Assembly: GCA_043748015.1 (NCBI GenBank)
Contig: JAYTOA010000178.1
Location: 1 to 25,312 of the forward strand
Source: JAIBBG01 sp043748015
GTDB lineage: Bacteria; Bacteroidota; Bacteroidia; Flavobacteriales_D; Sanyastnellaceae
DNA: 25,312 nucleotides
Direction of reading: 5' to 3'
Positions 1-8,716 of this stretch are shown in pieces. The notes below the pieces were generated by a model. It ran no database searches, had not been told where the DNA came from, and saw only the letters and a program-made list of their open reading frames with translations. Both the position numbers and the translations under genes were made by a program. Position 1 is the stretch's first letter. Every line of letters begins with the position of its first letter.

Positions 1-59
1 ACCAAAATTAAATCCTGCTATAAAAATGTATAACCAAACTTTATCCACAAACTTTGGCG

Positions 60-86
60 TTTAGGCAGGTGACCTGTCAACCTAAA
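60..86. repeat. Imperfect inverted repeat downstream of the delta-60 protein gene
   Basis: Outer arms TTTAGG (60-65) and CCTAAA (81-86) flank an odd palindrome, CAGGT-G-ACCTG (66-76), with an unpaired TCAA at 77-80. It lies about 100 bases past the stop codon of the minus-strand gene ending at 187. It could be a 3' hairpin of that transcript or a small dispersed element: the GACAGGT/ACCTGTC words recall hairpin repeats common in Bacteroidota intergenic DNA, which is from memory. No T-tract follows, so a standard intrinsic terminator is not supported. Confidence 0.4.
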
Positions 87-186
87 TCATGAGGGCACAA
101 TAATCCTAACCCCCATATTCCTATTTCCTATTTCCGATTTGCAATTTGTGATTTGTGACGCGAAACAATTTTCAACGCAATCCAGT

Positions 187-2304
187 TCACTCCACTACTA
201 TCTGATGCAAATCTCTTGAGTCGTTTCCAATCTGTACGAAGTAGTTTCCGGTAGCAAAATTCTTCAACGAAAGTGTGGTCTTAGTGCCGGTGAGGAGTCC
301 TGACAGCACAACTTTCCCCATGTTGTCAAACATTTTGTATTGGTCATTTCTCTGTCCATTGGTCGACTCAATCACCAGGACATCGCGAACTGGATTTGGA
401 TACAATAGAAATTCGGAGGCACTCAATTCATCAACTCCTATTGTGTTCTCTTTTGTCGTGAAATTCCAGGTATCTGACCAAGTACCGATATTGGTTCCGT
501 TTACTACTCGCACATGCCAGTAATAGGTAGTTACCGGTGCGAGATTCATTGCGGTGTATGTGGAATTTGTGCTGGTATAAGATAGTGGTGATACTGAAAA
601 ATCCGAAGCAGTTGAAATTTCCACTGCATATCCAGCAGCACCTAAAGCATTCGACCAATCGAGCACGAGTGATACATATTCCTGGTTGATGGCATTGTTC
701 AAAGGCAGTTGCAATGTAAAATTCTCCAGCGTATTCGAATTGAAACTTCTTACTTCACTATACGTCCCGAATGCTGCGCCATCTGTGGCGCGAACACGCC
801 AATAATAAATGGTGGCCGGCATTAAATTGTTGACTGTCTTTGTCGAAGTTGTTGAGTTGTAAGTCACCACGGAACCGGAAAAATCTGACGTATTGTCGAT
901 TTCAAGTTCGTAACCTGTGGCGCCAAATGCATCCGACCAGTCGAATATTAAATTCGAATAGTTCTGATTCATTGCTCCATTTGCAGGTGTGATTAACTGA
1001 AAATCGCTAAGCTGAGGAGTGGCAACACCGACGTAACGCGCAATGGCAAATGCATTGCCGGCATATCCAACAGCTACAATTTTATTATCTAGTTGTATTG
1101 CTATATCATAACATTCATTGAGAGATGCATTGTTGAACGTAGTTGTCACTTTGCCATTGGTGCCGAATGTGTTGTCCAACGATCCACCGGACGTGACTTT
1201 TGAAAGCGCGAAGGATTTAGTGGTGGAATTGCCTGAAACACCGGCCAACACAAAAGAACCATTGCTGTCCTCTGCCAGTCCGTATGCTATATCATCGAGC
1301 AATGATCCGTAGTCAATAGTGGCAGAAACCGATCCTGAAAGCCCGTTGGCTGTCAATTGTGAAAGAGTGAAATCGTATTTTAGTGTGCTCACATATCCAC
1401 CACCGGCCATAATAATGCTGTTGTCGGATTTGAGGATCATGCTGTAAGCGCGATCGTGGCCATTGAAATTTCCGTTGAAAACGTTGACGCCGTCTCCTGA
1501 GAAGGTGTTGTCCATGCTGCCATCACTACTTATGCGACACGCCCAATAGTCCGAACTCCATGATTGACCGGGGAAATCGCGCCATCCCACAGCAGTGATC
1601 TTGCCATTGGTTTGTACGGCGAGATCTTCTACTGAGAATAAATATTGATAATCGAGATTCGTAACCCAAAGTGTGCGAATGCCATCGTTATCGAAAGTGT
1701 TGTCCAATATTCCGGCGCTTGTATAGCGTGCTACCACAGGCTTGGAGATGTTCGATGAGATAATTGTCGAGCCACCGACTATTATATTTCCCGTGAGCGC
1801 GTGAATCTTCACCACGCGAATTTCATCCTGTTGCGAGTTCTCAAAATCAGTCAAAACTTTTCCATTGTTGCCGAAAGAAATATCAATTGTACCGTCTGTA
1901 TTGTATCGCATCAATGCAGCGTTTTTATTGCTGCCGTTATCGCTGGATCCGGCGAGTATGATTTTGCCATCACCTTGAAGTGCCAGGCTGTATGCTATGT
2001 CATCACTGCCTATTTGTACATCAGTTGTAACTTTGCCGGCAACGCCAAATGTTTCGTCTAGCGAGCCATCACTATTGTACCGCACCACTACAAAATCTTT
2101 TCCAGTGATATTGCTTGTTGAAGTTCCTGAAACAACAATTTTTCCATCAGTTTGTATCGCAACGCCGTAGGCTTTGTCATCGCCGTTGAGTATGGATGTC
2201 GTCACTCTTCCCCCAACTCCAAACGTTGGATCTAGACTGCCGGCGGGCTGCGCCATTGCAAATGTTGTGAAGGCTATTGCACAAAGTGTAAAGAGTGATT
2301 TCAT
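187..2304 (-). CDS. Secreted delta-60 repeat beta-propeller protein with two FnIII domains and T9SS type A sorting domain
   Basis: Predicted exported protein of 705 residues. I start it at the ATG at 2304 because this gives a clean signal peptide (MKSLFTLCAIAFTTFAMAQ); a longer TTG-initiated frame from 2346 would put 14 polar residues ahead of it. Next come delta-60 repeats (G-S-L-D-x-T-F-G-x-x-G-K-V type) over about residues 20-430. Six clear motifs are visible, plus one degenerate blade before the last, which suggests a seven-bladed propeller. Two fibronectin III-like domains follow (about 440-630, each with YYW-x-VR-x-x-(D/N)G), then a C-terminal LYPNPV...GNYFVQI domain that directs type IX secretion and surface attachment or release. 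The ligand is unknown. The gene stands alone with no partner nearby. Family assignment is strong; biological role is not known. Confidence 0.88.
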   Translation of the reverse strand: MKSLFTLCAIAFTTFAMAQPAGSLDPTFGVGGRVTTSILNGDDKAYGVAIQTDGKIVVSGTSTSNITGKDFVVVRYNSDGSLDETFGVAGKVTTDVQIGSDDIAYSLALQGDGKIILAGSSDNGSNKNAALMRYNTDGTIDISFGNNGKVLTDFENSQQDEIRVVKIHALTGNIIVGGSTIISSNISKPVVARYTSAGILDNTFDNDGIRTLWVTNLDYQYLFSVEDLAVQTNGKITAVGWRDFPGQSWSSDYWACRISSDGSMDNTFSGDGVNVFNGNFNGHDRAYSMILKSDNSIIMAGGGYVSTLKYDFTLSQLTANGLSGSVSATIDYGSLLDDIAYGLAEDSNGSFVLAGVSGNSTTKSFALSKVTSGGSLDNTFGTNGKVTTTFNNASLNECYDIAIQLDNKIVAVGYAGNAFAIARYVGVATPQLSDFQLITPANGAMNQNYSNLIFDWSDAFGATGYELEIDNTSDFSGSVVTYNSTTSTKTVNNLMPATIYYWRVRATDGAAFGTYSEVRSFNSNTLENFTLQLPLNNAINQEYVSLVLDWSNALGAAGYAVEISTASDFSVSPLSYTSTNSTYTAMNLAPVTTYYWHVRVVNGTNIGTWSDTWNFTTKENTIGVDELSASEFLLYPNPVRDVLVIESTNGQRNDQYKMFDNMGKVVLSGLLTGTKTTLSLKNFATGNYFVQIGNDSRDLHQIVVE

Positions 2305-2680
2305 TGCTCGTGTTTGAAGTTTACTGCGGGTGAATTTAGGACTCAAATTTTTAAGTGGTTGATGAAATGGTGAAGTCTTTTTTTTGCCATAAAGAATTTT
2401 TTGTCACGAGGACTCGAAGTAGCACGAAGTAAAATTTAAAATTTGGATGTAGGAAACTTACTTAACAGTTTATCCTATGGCAATGGAACCGGGAACTAAT
2501 CTATTGTTTGTCTTTCGAAAAACGTAATCGACAATCTCTATGTTCAATCGAGCGCATTGAATACTGATAACCAGGAACAAAACTGCTATTGATCTATCGA
2601 AGAAAGTCATCAATAAACTCTACACTTAATAGCCAGAAAAAGCATCTCTCAACTTTGAACTACAAACGCTGAACTTTTTG
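2305..2680. other. Intergenic region without a gene
   Basis: This 376-base A/T-rich spacer lies between pdhB and the start of the delta-60 protein gene, both on the minus strand. No convincing ORF, tRNA or strong terminator was found. It contains short repetitive words: a degenerate run of GCCATAAAG, GTCACGAGG and GCACGAAG-like units near 2386-2430, and CAACTTTGAACT / GCTGAACTTT words near 2646-2680. Such patches resemble the low-complexity intergenic filler of many Bacteroidota genomes. The promoter of the delta-60 gene must lie at its left end, but I see no good match to the consensus. Confidence 0.5.
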
Positions 2681-3658
2681 CTATTTGTATAATACTTCCT
2701 TCGCAGTGCGCACTACGTCGCCCACATTCGGAAGTGCTGCATCGATCAGCGTGGTTGCAAATGGAAATGGTGTATCACTTTGCATGATGCGGCGGATGGG
2801 TGCATCGAGGTAATCGAATGCATTACGTTGCACACGGTATGTTATTTCAGTGGCGATACTTGCCACCGGCCACGACTCTTCAAGGATGATGAGTCGGTTG
2901 GTTTTCTTTACAGATTGTATAATCGTATCAATGTCGAGTGGACGAATCGTGCGGAGGTCAATTACCTCAACACTGATGCCTTCTTTTTCCAACTCTTCAG
3001 CCGCAGCCAAAGCTACTTTCATGATCTTGCCGAATGACACCAGCGTCACATCGGTTCCTTCGCGCTTGATATCTGCAACTCCAATAGGAAGGATATACTC
3101 GCCATCCGGCACCATGCCCTTGTCGCCATACATTTTTTCGCTTTCGAAAAACACAACAGGATCGTTGTCGCGGATGGCCGCTTTCAGCAAGCCTTTCGCG
3201 TCATATGGGTTGGATGGTGTGATTACTTTAAGTCCGGGAATGTGCGCATACATCGACTCGAAACTTTGCGAGTGTGTTGCTGCAAGTTGTCCAGCAGTAC
3301 CATTTGGTCCGCGGAAAACGATCGGCACGTTGTATTGTCCACCGCTCATTTGCAACATTTTCGCGGCAGAGTTGATGATCTGATCGGCTGCGAGGATGGC
3401 GAAATTCCATGTCATGAATTCTACAATCGGACGAAGACCATTCATTGCTGCGCCTACGGCTATGCCGGAAAATCCTAGCTCGGCAATAGGCGTGTCAATC
3501 ACGCGCCTCGCTCCAAATTCATCGAGCATTCCTTTGGACGCTTTGTAGGCTCCATTGTATTCTGCTACTTCTTCTCCCAACAAAAACACGGTTTCATCGC
3601 GGCGCATTTCTTCCGACATCGCTTCGCAGATCGCTTCTCTGAATTGAATTTCTCTCAT
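2681..3658 (-). CDS. pdhB: Pyruvate dehydrogenase E1 component, beta subunit
   Basis: This is the beta chain of the thiamine-diphosphate-dependent alpha2beta2 E1 enzyme, which decarboxylates pyruvate and passes the acetyl group to lipoyl-E2 in the cytoplasm. The 325 residues match the usual length of the family and no part is missing. The N-terminal MREIQFREAI and the GEEVAEYNGAYKASKG segment (about residues 28-43), which carries the conserved cofactor-contacting glutamate, are typical. So are DTPIAELGFSGIAVGAA (about 55-71) and the C-terminal transketolase domain with DLRTIRPLD and ILEESWP. It could in principle be a branched-chain 2-oxoacid E1 beta, but the sequence reads most like PdhB. 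The alpha subunit and E2 are not adjacent, so the complex must be assembled from separate loci. Confidence 0.93.
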   Translation of the reverse strand: MREIQFREAICEAMSEEMRRDETVFLLGEEVAEYNGAYKASKGMLDEFGARRVIDTPIAELGFSGIAVGAAMNGLRPIVEFMTWNFAILAADQIINSAAKMLQMSGGQYNVPIVFRGPNGTAGQLAATHSQSFESMYAHIPGLKVITPSNPYDAKGLLKAAIRDNDPVVFFESEKMYGDKGMVPDGEYILPIGVADIKREGTDVTLVSFGKIMKVALAAAEELEKEGISVEVIDLRTIRPLDIDTIIQSVKKTNRLIILEESWPVASIATEITYRVQRNAFDYLDAPIRRIMQSDTPFPFATTLIDAALPNVGDVVRTAKEVLYK

Positions 3659-3677
3659 GTCATAAAATTTTGAGGGA

Positions 3678-3685
3678 CAAAAATA
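3678..3685 (-). promoter_or_regulatory. Candidate -7 promoter element of pdhB
   Basis: The minus strand reads TATTTTTG, an exact match to the Bacteroidota -7 consensus TAnnTTTG, 19 bases before the pdhB start codon. I see no TTG at the expected -33 distance, so support rests on the -7 element alone. The 12-base word GCCTTATTTTTG occurs again upstream of the TPR lipoprotein gene near 13218-13229. Confidence 0.45.
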
Positions 3686-3702
3686 AGGCGCATCAGTCCT
3701 TG

Positions 3703-3720
3703 CACCGCTTTGAAGTGGTG
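3703..3720. repeat. Short hairpin between pdhB and the T9SS protein gene
   Basis: CACCGCTT (3703-3710) pairs with AAGTGGTG (3713-3720) with one G-T wobble, leaving almost no loop unless the inner pairs open. It sits where the -33 region of the candidate pdhB promoter would be, and downstream of the T9SS gene ending at 3767. No T-tract follows on either strand. It could be a regulator site or a weak terminator. Confidence 0.3.
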
Positions 3721-3766
3721 TCTATTCGCATTATTAAAGATTAGAAAAAAATAATTGAACCTCGTA

Positions 3767-6079
3767 TCACTTGTTCACCATCACCGGTAATCGCTGTACT
3801 TCACCCGTGTCTTGATCCTTCACTTCAAGAATGTAAGTGCCGGAATTCAATGGTCTTATATCTATCTGTCCCAAGTTGTTGTATTCAACAAATACTTCTC
3901 TACCACCCGTTTCAATCATCTTCACAGAATTGGAAATTTTCCAAGGCGTAATGGTTATTCGGTCTTTGGAAGGATTGGGAAATGCATACAGTTGGCCAGT
4001 GTATTTTCTTTGTACTGAACGAATGTCAGAAAGATCGTTTACGCCATTGTAATCTGTTTGTCGTATGCGGTAATAGCTAACTCCATGATGAGGCTGCGCA
4101 TCTTTGAAAGCGTAATGACTAACAGCCGTTGTGGTTCCGCTCCCACTAACAAAACCGATTTCAGTCCAATCGGCGCCGTCTTGCGAACGTTCGATGGTGA
4201 AGTAATCATTGTTCAACTCTGAAGCTGTAGTCCAATTGCAAATGACATTTTTTTCGTCGGCTGAAAGTGAGGCGTCGAAAGACAGCCATTCAACAGGCAC
4301 TTGTGTCAGGGAGCATTGAACGATAACGTCATCATTAAGTGTGACAGTAGCTCCGGAGCAAAGAGTGTAAACAGCAGTGGCCACATATGTAGTTGATGGA
4401 GCAGTCGGACAAATGGATAGCGTTCCACCCGTCCCGAGTGTAGCGCTTTGTGATGTCCATGTAACAGCGACATTGCTGGCTCCGCTAGGAGTGAATCTCC
4501 AGCCTTCAACTGCTGCTACCCAAGCGCCGGTATTTCTTGTCGATGGAGATATTCCTGCTGTACCTGTAGCATTCTGAATGCCAATCACTGAATTGCCTGA
4601 ATTCCAGGACGGACAAACGGGTTTGTTCTCTACGAATACTTCAATGATATTGGTTGTTTCGTGTAACACAATTTCACAAGAAGAGCGCAACGCGTTACAA
4701 ACAGAGGAAAACAGTGGAACGTTGTCATAGCTCACAACGAAACGTCTGCAAGGCGATGCCCCGAAAGTGGCATAACGCGCATCACCGCAAGGCGAAGTGC
4801 CGCACATGATTGATGGATCTATATCGTGATACACACCGTAAATAGCATTCAGCGGTAATGCTGCACTAGGACAACTGGCAGTAAAGGCCCAGGGACAATA
4901 ACCGCCGGCATATGCTGCATTAAAACTTATCAGACCATTTGATCCAACTACACATTGAGTATAGTTGGTGCCATAGAAACAAAAAGGAAAGGGAAGATTG
5001 ACGACAGGCGTCCAAAGGTCATCTGTGCCAATGCTGAATCCTGTGCCGAAGTTAAAAGGATACGGTGCATACGGAACACCACAAACAGAATAGCTGCTGG
5101 TATTTCCTGAAGGAAGATAATTTGCTGTCAAATCCATCGGAACGCATGGATCGCTGCAGGTTGGAATTGAAATATCAGGTCCGGCGTTGATGAATGCACA
5201 AGTAGTTGGTGTTGGGTTGTAACACGCAGGTGGAGGCGGGGCAGCGCATGTCAGGCTGAGGGTGAAATTTCCACTGGCAGAGGCCCAGCCTGAAACATAT
5301 ATGTAATAAACCGCTGCAACCGCTGTGTTGAATGTTGCCTGTGATTGTGCACCACAGAAGTCATCGTTGTAACCAACACATGAATATCCACTACAACTGC
5401 CTGTGAGAATCGAGATTTGCGTATCATAACCGGATCCGCATAAACTCGCAGTAGTGCTGGCACCGGTTCCATTGAAGGTATACCACACACCCGGACTAGT
5501 ATTATTTATATAGCAGCCAAAAGGTATCACGTCTTGTGCGGCGCCGATGGTAGTTCCTGTTACAGTTTGTGGACAGCTCAAACTGATGGCACCTCCGCAA
5601 CCATCATTGGGTACAGTAGGTGTGGTGCAGGTCATACTCAATTGAAATGGACCACTGGCGGTTCCATATCCTGAAACGCGCACAAAGTATTGAACACCCG
5701 GAACAGAACTGATCATGCCCTGAGACTGGATTCCGCAGCCGTCATCATTGAATCCGTAGCAAGTCAACGCAGTACAGCTCCCAGTGAACAGACTTAGTTG
5801 TGTGTCGAATGTTGTTCCTACACAAAGACTCAACAAAATATTTTGCCCGTTGCCGGTAAATGTGTACCAGACGCTGCCGCTGGTGTTGTTGGCGTAACAT
5901 GCAGCGGGAACAGTTTCTGTAGTTGCATTCACGGTTGTGCCGTTAGTTACACTTCCGCAAGTAATGTCAATAGCATTGGCGCACCCATCGTTGGCGGGAA
6001 TCTGAGAGAAAGCATCAAAAGAAAATGTTCCAATAATCACTGAAAGCATCCAAATTCTTATGGAGATCATCCGTCTCAT
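3767..6079 (-). CDS. Large secreted T9SS protein with two PPC-like repeats and a nidogen-like domain
   Basis: A 770-residue exported protein, probably surface-bound or released. A signal peptide (residues 1-26, ending FDAFSQ) is followed by two homologous PPC-like modules of about 120 residues (about 30-152 and 157-281). Both begin NDGC and contain VWYTF, a DTQ(L/I)S(L/I)(F/L)TGSC segment and NDD-x-CG. Next is a Pro-rich link and a Cys-rich region with a nidogen-like pattern (LPFPFCFYGTNY, GLISFN, FVVSYDNVPLF; about 325-540). An Ig-like stretch and a fibronectin-like module (VPVEWLSF, ASELNNDYFTIERSQDG) come next, then a C-terminal FPNPSKD...GTYILEV sorting domain. The start overlaps the stop of the small upstream gene in ATGA, implying translational coupling. 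An adhesin or structural role is likely but not shown. Confidence 0.88.
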   Translation of the reverse strand: MRRMISIRIWMLSVIIGTFSFDAFSQIPANDGCANAIDITCGSVTNGTTVNATTETVPAACYANNTSGSVWYTFTGNGQNILLSLCVGTTFDTQLSLFTGSCTALTCYGFNDDGCGIQSQGMISSVPGVQYFVRVSGYGTASGPFQLSMTCTTPTVPNDGCGGAISLSCPQTVTGTTIGAAQDVIPFGCYINNTSPGVWYTFNGTGASTTASLCGSGYDTQISILTGSCSGYSCVGYNDDFCGAQSQATFNTAVAAVYYIYVSGWASASGNFTLSLTCAAPPPPACYNPTPTTCAFINAGPDISIPTCSDPCVPMDLTANYLPSGNTSSYSVCGVPYAPYPFNFGTGFSIGTDDLWTPVVNLPFPFCFYGTNYTQCVVGSNGLISFNAAYAGGYCPWAFTASCPSAALPLNAIYGVYHDIDPSIMCGTSPCGDARYATFGASPCRRFVVSYDNVPLFSSVCNALRSSCEIVLHETTNIIEVFVENKPVCPSWNSGNSVIGIQNATGTAGISPSTRNTGAWVAAVEGWRFTPSGASNVAVTWTSQSATLGTGGTLSICPTAPSTTYVATAVYTLCSGATVTLNDDVIVQCSLTQVPVEWLSFDASLSADEKNVICNWTTASELNNDYFTIERSQDGADWTEIGFVSGSGTTTAVSHYAFKDAQPHHGVSYYRIRQTDYNGVNDLSDIRSVQRKYTGQLYAFPNPSKDRITITPWKISNSVKMIETGGREVFVEYNNLGQIDIRPLNSGTYILEVKDQDTGEVQRLPVMVNK

Positions 6080-6564
6080 TTATTGACCAAACTATAATTG
6101 TTTTGTTGAAGAAAAAATTGCTTTGAGTTGTTCGGAAGCGCGTCCCATTCATCTTGATTGAGATCGAAATGCAACCCGTTTTGCAGTTGACTCGGATAGG
6201 TGGAGTAATACAAAGCCTGCTGATAAAAAATACTTGTGATAGCCTCATTACCTTGATGATGAATTTCACCACGGGTGATGTCTGCTATGAAAACGTTATG
6301 TGCATTGAAATTTGCAATGACAGCCGTCCATTGAATGGGCACCGATTTTTTGCATCCGTAAGTGCGCGACTTTTCACCATTGTACCAAACTTCTGTTGCA
6401 CCGGTTGTGGACTGAATTTGACCAATTGCAGTCTTCACTTGAGTTTCGTTCATCGACCTTACAGATTTCAATAAATACCAATTCATTTCCGGCTCCTGCG
6501 CAGGTGCAGAAAAGGCGAACAAAAAAACAATTACAATGAAAAAGGCAGAACTGCGGGCAGACAT
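6076..6564 (-). CDS. Small secreted protein of unknown function, coupled to the T9SS gene
   Basis: A 162-residue protein with a clear signal peptide (about residues 1-23, ending FAFSAPAQ). The mature part starts with an amphipathic stretch containing SVRSMNETQVKTAIGQIQ, followed by a WYNGEKSRTYGCKKSVPIQW segment and an acidic or aromatic C-terminus with no sorting domain and no lipobox. I do not recognise a family. It is the first gene of a two-gene unit, and its TGA stop overlaps the ATG of the large T9SS protein by four bases. That arrangement suggests the two are made together and may act together, for example as a periplasmic or surface partner. It is divergent from thrS. Confidence 0.75.
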   Translation of the reverse strand: MSARSSAFFIVIVFLFAFSAPAQEPEMNWYLLKSVRSMNETQVKTAIGQIQSTTGATEVWYNGEKSRTYGCKKSVPIQWTAVIANFNAHNVFIADITRGEIHHQGNEAITSIFYQQALYYSTYPSQLQNGLHFDLNQDEWDALPNNSKQFFLQQNNYSLVNK

Positions 6565-6671
6565 TAGAATAATTAAAGTTGACGCTAATTTAAACCGTTT
6601 TTTAATGCGATAGATTTTTCAGTTATAAACATAGTTGATATAATGGATTCCCGACAACAATCATTGTCTCG

Positions 6672-6702
6672 TTGTCCAATGCTGGCTTAGGTACTATCTT
6701 CG
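6672..6702 (+). promoter_or_regulatory. Candidate promoter of thrS
   Basis: TTG (6672-6674), 20 bases, then TATCTTCG (6695-6702), which matches seven of eight positions of the Bacteroidota -7 consensus TAnnTTTG when the two free positions are counted. Transcription would begin about 20 bases before the thrS ATG, leaving a short leader with no room for a T-box or riboswitch. Confidence 0.5.
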
Positions 6703-6729
6703 CGACCCAAAATTTTTTTGAAAAGGAAA

Positions 6730-8670
6730 ATGATCACCATTACTCTTCCCGATGGAAGCAAAAAGTCTGTCGAGCAAGGCACTACTGCCATGCAAATTGC
6801 TACAAGTATCAGCGAAGGTCTCGCCCGCAACGTGCTGAGTGCTGTTGTTGACGGAATCGTTATCGATGCAAATAGACCCATCAACGTTGATGCGACGTTG
6901 AAACTGTTGACGTGGAATGATGATCTGGGAAAAAACACGATGTGGCACTCATCAGCTCACTTAATGGCAGAAGCTATTGAGGCACACTATCCGGGAGTAA
7001 AGCTGGCCATAGGTCCTCCTATAGAAAATGGATTTTACTATGATGTTGATTTTGGTGATGTAGAATTTTCGCAAACAGATTTTCAAAAAATTGAGAAGAC
7101 GATGCTTGAACTTGCTCGTCAGAAGAATGAATTTGTTCGCAAGGAAATTTCAAAGCAAGACGCCATCGCTTATTTCAAAGCGAAAGGCGATCAGTATAAA
7201 CTTGAATTGATTGATGGCCTTACCGATGGTGAGATCACGTTTTATACTCAGGGAAAATTTACTGATCTATGCCGTGGGCCTCATATTCCGAATACGGGTT
7301 TCATCAAAGCTGCCAAGCTGCTCAATGTTGCGGGTGCATATTGGAGAGGCGACGAAAAAAATAAAATGCTTACGCGTGTTTATGCCATCACTTTTCCAAA
7401 ACAAAGTGAGTTGGAAGAATATCTTGTACTTCTGGAAGAGGCGAAAAAGCGCGACCACAGAAAACTCGGAAAGGAACTTGGTCTTTTTGCATTCTCACAA
7501 AAAGTAGGAAGTGGTTTGCCGCTTTGGTTGCCGAAGGGTACCGATTTGCGCATGCGACTTACAGCGTTTCTTACCGCTGCTCAGAAGAAAATGGGATATG
7601 TTCAGGTGATGACTCCTCATATCGGTTCGAAAGAATTGTATGAGACCAGTGGTCACTGGGAGAAATACGGCAAGGATAGTTTTCAGCCAATCGCCACACC
7701 GCAGGAAGGTGAGCTTTACATGTTGAAGCCGATGAATTGCCCGCATCACTGCGAAATTTATAAGGTGGAACCAAAATCGTATCGCGATCTTCCAATACGT
7801 ATGGCCGAATTTGGAACTGTTTATCGTTTTGAGCAAACGGGCGAATTGCACGGCCTTACTCGTGTTCGCGGATTTACACAGGATGACGCACACATTTTTT
7901 GCACACACGAGCAGGTGAAGGAAGAAGTGGGAAAGGTGATAGATCTTGTCCTCTACATTTTTAAGACATTGGATTTTCCGGATTTTCTTGCGCAAGTTTC
8001 TTTGCGCGATCCAAACAATCCGGCCAAGTATATCGGTTCGGATGAAAATTGGGAACGTGCCGAACGCGAAATCCAGGAAGTTGCCAATGAGAAGGGGTTG
8101 AAGACAGTGGTGGAATATGGTGAAGCCGCATTCTACGGACCGAAACTCGACTTCATGGTACGTGATGCTATCGGTAGAAAATGGCAACTTGGAACGGTTC
8201 AAATTGATTACAATTTACCTGAGCGATTTGAACTTGAATACACGGGAGCTGATAATCAAAAACACCGTCCGGTAATGATCCATCGTGCACCTTTTGGATC
8301 AATGGAAAGATTCGTCGCCATTTTGATAGAACATTGTGCCGGACTTTTCCCGCTTTGGCTTACGCCCGAGCAAGTTCGGATACTTCCGGTTAGTGAAAAA
8401 TACAACGATTACGCACGTAAAGTTTCAAGTGAGCTGAATTCTCACGATATTCGCGCTCTTTTTGACGAGAGAAATGAGAAAGTAGGGAAGAAAATCAGAG
8501 ACGCGGAGATCGAAAAAGTCCCGTATATGCTGGTGGTTGGAGAGGAAGAGGCATCGTCAGGAACAGTTTCGGCGCGTAAAAAAGGTGAAGGTGATCTGGG
8601 TAAATTATCCATTGCCGACTTTGCGAAGAAAGTGAACGATGAAATAAAAGAAATGCTCGCAGAAATTTGA
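6730..8670 (+). CDS. thrS: Threonine-tRNA ligase
   Basis: Class II aminoacyl-tRNA synthetase that charges tRNA-Thr in the cytoplasm; 646 residues, the full family length. I choose the ATG at 6730 (MITITLPDGS) over an in-frame TTG at 6718 because TGS domains begin at this point and AAAAGG precedes it. Domains in order: TGS (about 1-62), the editing/SAD domain with HSSAHLMAEA (HxxxH), the class II catalytic core with zinc-ligand cysteine in MKPMNCPHHCEIY, motif 2 (YRFEQTGELHGLTRVRGF), motif 3 near HRAPFGSMERFVAIL, and the C-terminal anticodon-binding domain from about residue 545. It heads the conserved thrS-infC-rpmI-rplT cluster and lies 46 bases before the proposed infC start. Confidence 0.96.
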   Translation: MITITLPDGSKKSVEQGTTAMQIATSISEGLARNVLSAVVDGIVIDANRPINVDATLKLLTWNDDLGKNTMWHSSAHLMAEAIEAHYPGVKLAIGPPIENGFYYDVDFGDVEFSQTDFQKIEKTMLELARQKNEFVRKEISKQDAIAYFKAKGDQYKLELIDGLTDGEITFYTQGKFTDLCRGPHIPNTGFIKAAKLLNVAGAYWRGDEKNKMLTRVYAITFPKQSELEEYLVLLEEAKKRDHRKLGKELGLFAFSQKVGSGLPLWLPKGTDLRMRLTAFLTAAQKKMGYVQVMTPHIGSKELYETSGHWEKYGKDSFQPIATPQEGELYMLKPMNCPHHCEIYKVEPKSYRDLPIRMAEFGTVYRFEQTGELHGLTRVRGFTQDDAHIFCTHEQVKEEVGKVIDLVLYIFKTLDFPDFLAQVSLRDPNNPAKYIGSDENWERAEREIQEVANEKGLKTVVEYGEAAFYGPKLDFMVRDAIGRKWQLGTVQIDYNLPERFELEYTGADNQKHRPVMIHRAPFGSMERFVAILIEHCAGLFPLWLTPEQVRILPVSEKYNDYARKVSSELNSHDIRALFDERNEKVGKKIRDAEIEKVPYMLVVGEEEASSGTVSARKKGEGDLGKLSIADFAKKVNDEIKEMLAEI

Positions 8671-8706
8671 TGCGAGTGAAAGAATAAGAGAAGTTTAATT
8701 AAAAAC

Positions 8707-8711
8707 GGAGG
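8707..8711 (+). promoter_or_regulatory. Strong Shine-Dalgarno sequence of infC
   Basis: GGAGG ends five bases before the ATT codon at 8717. It is the only strong Shine-Dalgarno sequence I see in the window. Its spacing suits the ATT codon and is far too long (47 bases) for the ATG at 8759, so it decides the start. Confidence 0.75.
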
Positions 8712-8716
8712 CAAAA

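Noticed and set aside
2850..3383. A 177-codon open frame on the plus strand across pdhB
   Set aside because: It is antisense to a conserved enzyme, with composition expected from a shadow frame and no recognisable domain.
6718..6729. TTG start of thrS
   Set aside because: It adds MKRK before a TGS domain that begins naturally at MITITLPDGS, and the ATG at 6730 has AAAAGG just ahead of it.
7495..8202. A 235-codon open frame on the minus strand inside thrS
   Set aside because: It lies fully opposite an intact thrS with all class II motifs and has no recognisable domain; it is a shadow of the coding strand.
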